From: Ziziphus jujuba
Taxonomy: Eukaryota; Streptophyta; Magnoliopsida; Rosales; Rhamnaceae
Assembly (NCBI RefSeq): GCF_031755915.1
Contig: NC_083388.1
Location: 5,277,501 to 5,341,500, forward strand
Direction of reading: 5' to 3'
Length of the DNA stretch: 64,000 bases
Below the pieces are notes generated by a model. That model saw only the letters and a program-made list of their open reading frames with translations, had not been told where the DNA came from and ran no database searches. Made by a program: the position numbers and the translations under genes. Below are positions 60,465 to 64,000 of the stretch, piece after piece (positions within the stretch are counted from its first letter, which is position 1; every line of letters starts with the position of its first letter).

Positions 60465-61153
60465 AAAAAAAAAAAAAAGAGTAATCTAAATTAGAGTATA
60501 AATTAAAATGATGAAAATATAATTTATTATTAACTTCAGTTCACTCTATATATGGTCTTTTTCATCTCATGCATGCTAATCCAAATATAGTATAAAGTTA
60601 TTTTCCTACCCATGACTGTCTCTATAATTTACCAAAAAACAATCTTTAATATTAATTAGTATGTATTGACAGGTCCTGTGTTTATGGAGCTAAAATAACC
60701 TCCTCACTTAAAAAAAAAAAAAAAAAAGTATTACATGTTTAGGATTATATATCTCCTATGAATTTTTTTTCTTCATAAGAAACAAGCTTTTGCACAATCG
60801 ATCTAATTTTTCCGTAATCTTGACTTGTTTAGGTCTGATTTTATGGCTGCGTTGGGTATGTATAATTATTAAAGAAAATAATAAATCAAACATTTCTTTT
60901 CATATTTGAGTTGAAAGTCATAAATTAAATATAATATTTATTATTATTTTCTATAGCAAAAGTATAAAGTGAGAATTCCCCATTATCCAAAATTTTTAAA
61001 AAAATAAAAATAATATGAAATATAAAACTTTGTGATGTAAGTTAAAGCTAGGAGTGTTTTATTATTATTATAATAGGGGAAAGAGATTTTCACTCAACGT
61101 GGATATTTAAACTTTCAATTGAAGGTGTACCTTTTCAACGGTATAATCATTGG

Positions 61154-61232
61154 GTCAAATTTACGAGTACAATGCAAGCATTGGAGTTGCGAGTCAAATT
61201 TACGAGTACAATGCAAGTATTGGAGTTATAAG
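61154..61232. repeat. 39-bp tandem duplication
   Basis: GTCAAATTTACGAGTACAAT begins at 61154 and 61193, and both copies continue with GCAAG and ATTGGAGTT. Confidence 0.9.
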
Positions 61233-61630
61233 TATTTGAATACCGATCAAATCAGTAGAAATTTATAATTTTTTAAAAAAATAATTTTTTTTAAAAAAAA
61301 TTTATGGATCAAATGGAAAATAAATTTTATAATTTAAAAAATTAACAGAAAAAATAAATCCTATTAAAGAAGTATCGTTTTAAAATTTTTTGAAAAATTA
61401 ATTTTATATATTTTTTTAAATATAATTTTATTTTTTAATTTTAATATATAAATTTATTTAATTACTTATAAATTTTATTTTTTATATAATTAACTAAACA
61501 CTATAAAAAAGATTTCAAAAAAATTTATTTTTAGAAAATTGAATTCTAAAAATTGATTTTCAAAATTAATTTTTTTTCAATATTTTTCTTTTTATCAAAC
61601 ACCTCCTAAAGTTGAACTCAAGGGGGAAAA

Positions 61631-61757
61631 TAGCTCACACCTCTTATTTATCTTCTAAATCTCCATATAATTAGGGCTTTTGGTTTGTGGATAAATAGCT
61701 CACACCTCTTATTTATCTTCTAAATCTCCATATAGTTGGGGCTTTTGGTTCGTAGAT
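61631..61757. repeat. 65-bp tandem duplication
   Basis: TAGCTCACACCTCTTATTTA starts at 61631 and 61696, followed in both by TCTTCTAAATCTCCATATA and GGGCTTTTGGTT with a few changes. Confidence 0.92.
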
Positions 61758-61984
61758 TTCAACATGATGCTGTTCAAATATATATGTAAGAGTACATAAA
61801 TATACCATATATGTATTAAAGTAGAGGAAACTAAAAGTCAACGATCTGCAATCCAAATGAATAAATATTGGTGCCGTTTAGTTGTTTTATTTATTCTTGG
61901 TCGAGAAACGAAATTTCTTCCCAAAAAAAAAAAAAAAAAAAAAAGGAGGAAATAAACATACATTAAATCATGGCTCGAAATATT

Positions 61985-62085
61985 AGGAAATTCACAAAGA
62001 ATGTTGTACTACGATCCAGATACAGAAAATCTCTTCTAGCTTTTTTTGCCAACCAATCAGCAGCCCGATTGGTGCGGTTTAGTTG
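61985..62085 (-). pseudogene. Possible LINE RNase H C-terminal relic
   Basis: On the minus strand HITGQLNRTNRAADWLAKK resembles the end of plant LINE RNase H domains (H-Y-R-E-x-N-x-x-A-D-x-L-A-K). About 30 residues can be read before similarity fades. It is too short to assign to an element. Confidence 0.4.
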
Positions 62086-62995
62086 GCCGGTGATATGCAT
62101 ATATAGAGGCATTCAAAACTTGTTCATGATTTTCTCTTTCGTTAAATAAATGTGGTTGGCCGTCACTTGAAACTGTTTGACATGATTTGTAACTTAATTT
62201 TCTTTCTCGTGGTCCCAACACTTCTTTTCTTCCAATTTATCTCTAACCCAAAAAACAAAAAAGAAAAAAGAAAAATAAAAAGTACATGCAATTTGAACCA
62301 CAAGGTTTATTATTGTCGTAGTAATTAAGAATGACGGAGAAAATATGCACCTATTAGCTAGACACTATGTATAAGTCACTTTTATATATCTACAATATAT
62401 ATTTGTAGAGGTTAGATCCTTGCAACTTCTACAAATTACATGGTAAATTAAGAAAGCTTTGATGGTCCAATTCCATCAAACTTACAATTTAAACTATTAA
62501 AATTTAATCTCATTAATTATAGAACCAAATATTGTCAAATAATTGAACGATTTTGGGAAAGTTGTTGGACAAGTAAATCAATTTGCATTTAAAATTAGAT
62601 TGATAGTTCAAAACTACAAATTTAGTTTGTGTTACGATTTGTATAACATATATAAAAATCCATTTGTATGTAAGTTATACATGAATATGGAAACGATATA
62701 GCGACTTGCCCTCCAAACGCTGTCCAAATTAAAAATGACAACGAGCATAGCGAGACCAAATCACGATATTTTGATGTTAAATTATGGTTACAAACACAAT
62801 ATTGGTTTGAATTCAATACACTTTTTACATGAGAAGTGTTGAATTTTGCAAAAGTTCATTTCATCGTTTTTTCCTATTCTTGTCATATACTTCCTTTGAT
62901 GGTCCATAGCCATCCGCCCAATTAAGAATGGGCCCATCAATACATGACCCTGTGGGGACCTTTGACATCATAGTTTCAAATCCATACATACCGAA

Positions 62996-62998
<3 letters not shown>

Positions 62999-63048
<50 letters not shown>
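62999..63048. repeat. (AT)n microsatellite
   Basis: About 25 AT units. It interrupts the minus-strand open frame noted under rejected items. Confidence 0.95.
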
Positions 63049-63053
<5 letters not shown>

Positions 63054-63327
63054 ACATATGGTTGAATGATTGAGCCACTTCTCTTTATTGGATCGGCAGG
63101 CAAACTCATGGAAGGAACAAGATACTTTCTTTCCATCCAAACAAGATAGAGAGAGAAAGTCTTACTTAGTACGTACATATATAATGTATCTCCTTTATCT
63201 CTTAGACCTACTCAACCACTTTTTGAATTACTCCACAGATCTACACAGCCATAGCATATTCATGTAAGATCAATGACAGCCACTTTACTCTGTAACACTC
63301 TTTCCCATGCATCTTTAAAAAATATTA

Positions 63328-63366
<39 letters not shown>

Positions 63367-63556
63367 TTATAAGGGAAAAAAGTGCAATATCTATTATCAA
63401 ATAAGGTTGGTCAAATAGTACATTTTTCACATGCACACTTAATTAGGTTCAATTAAGACACACACCGTCTTTTTTAGTTTTAGATTAAATATTGTTATAA
63501 TCAAAACTTAAAATAAATAAATAAATAAATAAATAAATAAAAAAGGAAAGATTGTG

Positions 63557-63637
63557 GCCTGTTTACACAATGGTTCACCTTTTGCTAAATCTCGCAAGCC
63601 TGTTTACACAATGGTCACCTTTTTGCCAAATCTCGCT
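63557..63637. repeat. 41-bp tandem duplication
   Basis: GCCTGTTTACACAATGGT starts at 63557 and 63598. Both units end with AAATCTCGC; the copies differ by single-base indels in the TTCACCTTTT part. Confidence 0.92.
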
Positions 63638-63769
63638 GCCTACGTGTCAAAATCTAGATCAAGACAATATGAACATTAATGATATCTAGTGTTGGAATAG
63701 TGTTTTTTGTTCTTTATTTTATTTTGTTATAATAACTAATTAGAACCTTTGGTTAAAGATCATGACCAT

Positions 63770-63778
63770 CTATAAATA
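63770..63778 (+). promoter_or_regulatory. Candidate TATA box of the acyltransferase gene
   Basis: CTATAAATA lies about 60 bp upstream of the ATG at 63831. Transcription starting some 30 bp downstream would leave a short leader, a normal arrangement. Confidence 0.5.
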
Positions 63779-63830
63779 TTAGATGGTAGAGCAATCAAAA
63801 ATATGTTTTTTAAAGATCAAGTTAAGGAAA

Positions 63831-64000
63831 ATGGGAACCGTTTATGAAGAACCATCTCTTCTCCAAGACTTCAAGGTCACCATCCACCAGTCCTCTTTGG
63901 TTACACCCTCCCAAAAGAGTGAGAGAAACTCCATGTTCTTCTTGTCAAACATAGACCAGGTTCTCAATTTTGATGTCCAGACAGTCCATTTTTTCCCTGC
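63831..64000 (+). CDS. BAHD (HXXXD) acyltransferase, 5' end only
   Basis: An ATG at 63831 opens a stop-free frame of 56 complete codons that runs off the window. The peptide has FKVTIHQSSLVTPSQ near residues 14-28 and FFLSNIDQVLNFDVQTVHFF near residues 36-55. The pattern of a beta-strand ending VTPS, then LSNID and V..FF, is the N-terminal signature of plant BAHD acyltransferases. These transfer acyl groups from CoA thioesters to alcohols or amines in the cytosol. The catalytic HXXXD and DFGWG motifs lie beyond the window, so substrate and subgroup cannot be decided; a CER2-like or hydroxycinnamoyl-type member is possible. A TATA box lies about 60 bp upstream. Confidence 0.8.
   Translation, partial: MGTVYEEPSLLQDFKVTIHQSSLVTPSQKSERNSMFFLSNIDQVLNFDVQTVHFFP

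Larger units (their letters stand above)
52629..60478 (+). mobile_element. Full-length L1-type LINE, inactive, with nested hAT
   Basis: The element lies between GAGTACTCTAAATTAG (52613-52628) and GAGTAATCTAAATTAG (60479-60494), a 16-bp target duplication with one mismatch, and ends in 14 A (60465-60478). It carries ORF1 with a DUF4283-like region and CCHC knuckle, then ORF2 with endonuclease, reverse transcriptase, zf-RVT and RNase H regions. Without the nested hAT (58048-60146 plus an 8-bp duplication) it is about 5.74 kb, normal for a plant L1 element. Multiple stops and frameshifts make it non-autonomous. Confidence 0.9.
60495..63769. other. Intergenic region with small tandem duplications
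   Basis: AT-rich DNA with three two-copy tandem duplications (39, 65 and 41 bp), AT repeats (62999-63048 and about 63334-63361), an (AAAT)n run near 63510-63540 and a short possible LINE RNase H relic at about 61985-62085 on the minus strand. No intact gene. Confidence 0.6.

Noticed and set aside
62861..63178. 105-codon minus-strand open frame with VPTGSCIDGPILNWADGYGP
   Set aside because: About half of it is translated AT repeat (IYIYIY). The non-repetitive end reads like protein, but I do not recognise a family. It may be an exon relic.
1..64000. CRISPR arrays, operons, bacterial signals, viral integrations
   Set aside because: Repeats here are microsatellites or two-copy duplications without regular spacers; gene structure is eukaryotic, and no pararetrovirus-type coding region was recognised.

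Overview
The window is nuclear DNA from a flowering plant, almost certainly a eudicot. Split genes have GT-AG introns, two encoded proteins carry chloroplast transit peptides, the intergenic DNA is very AT-rich and full of (AT)n and (GA)n runs, and plant Copia, LINE and hAT elements are present. I cannot name the species; a woody rosid would fit, but that is a guess.

Layout. 1-7275 is a decayed receptor-kinase neighbourhood: a truncated kinase C-lobe (169-1084), an LRR receptor-kinase pseudogene (about 3720-5795), and a roughly 2.1 kb direct duplication (about 406-2583 and 5183-7275). The duplication also copied the 3' tail of the intact STOP1-like zinc-finger gene at 7185-8462 (minus). 10702-15620 is a complete Tork-like Copia retrotransposon with matching 404-bp LTRs, an AAAAC target duplication and one in-frame stop in gag-pol. 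16622-18890 is the six-exon gene for plastid ribosomal protein bL9c, followed by a tRNA-Val(UAC) on the minus strand. 24519-25541 (minus) is a ZAT5-like two-finger EAR repressor gene. About 8 kb without genes follows. 33709-37231 (minus) is an eight-exon chloroplast Cu/Zn superoxide dismutase with a candidate miR398 site. Divergently arranged with it is a four-exon SMG8-like nonsense-mediated-decay factor (38883-44295). A decayed partial second SMG8 copy (about 46586-50040) is interrupted by an OTU-protease exon relic and a 15-residue repeat.

52629-60478 is a full-length but dead L1-type LINE with a 16-bp target duplication. A 2,099-bp non-autonomous hAT element (58048-60146, 8-bp target duplication GGTGTGTA) sits inside its RNase H region. 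That hAT carries fragments of two unrelated plant gene families, DUF4220 and DUF599. The window ends inside the first exon of a BAHD-type acyltransferase (63831 onward).

The intact genes look like independent housekeeping, stress and regulatory genes; nothing indicates that they work as one system. The most interesting material is the mobile DNA: the nested gene-capturing hAT, and five short A-rich inserts, each bounded by 11-14 bp direct repeats, that look like minimal products of LINE-type retroposition.
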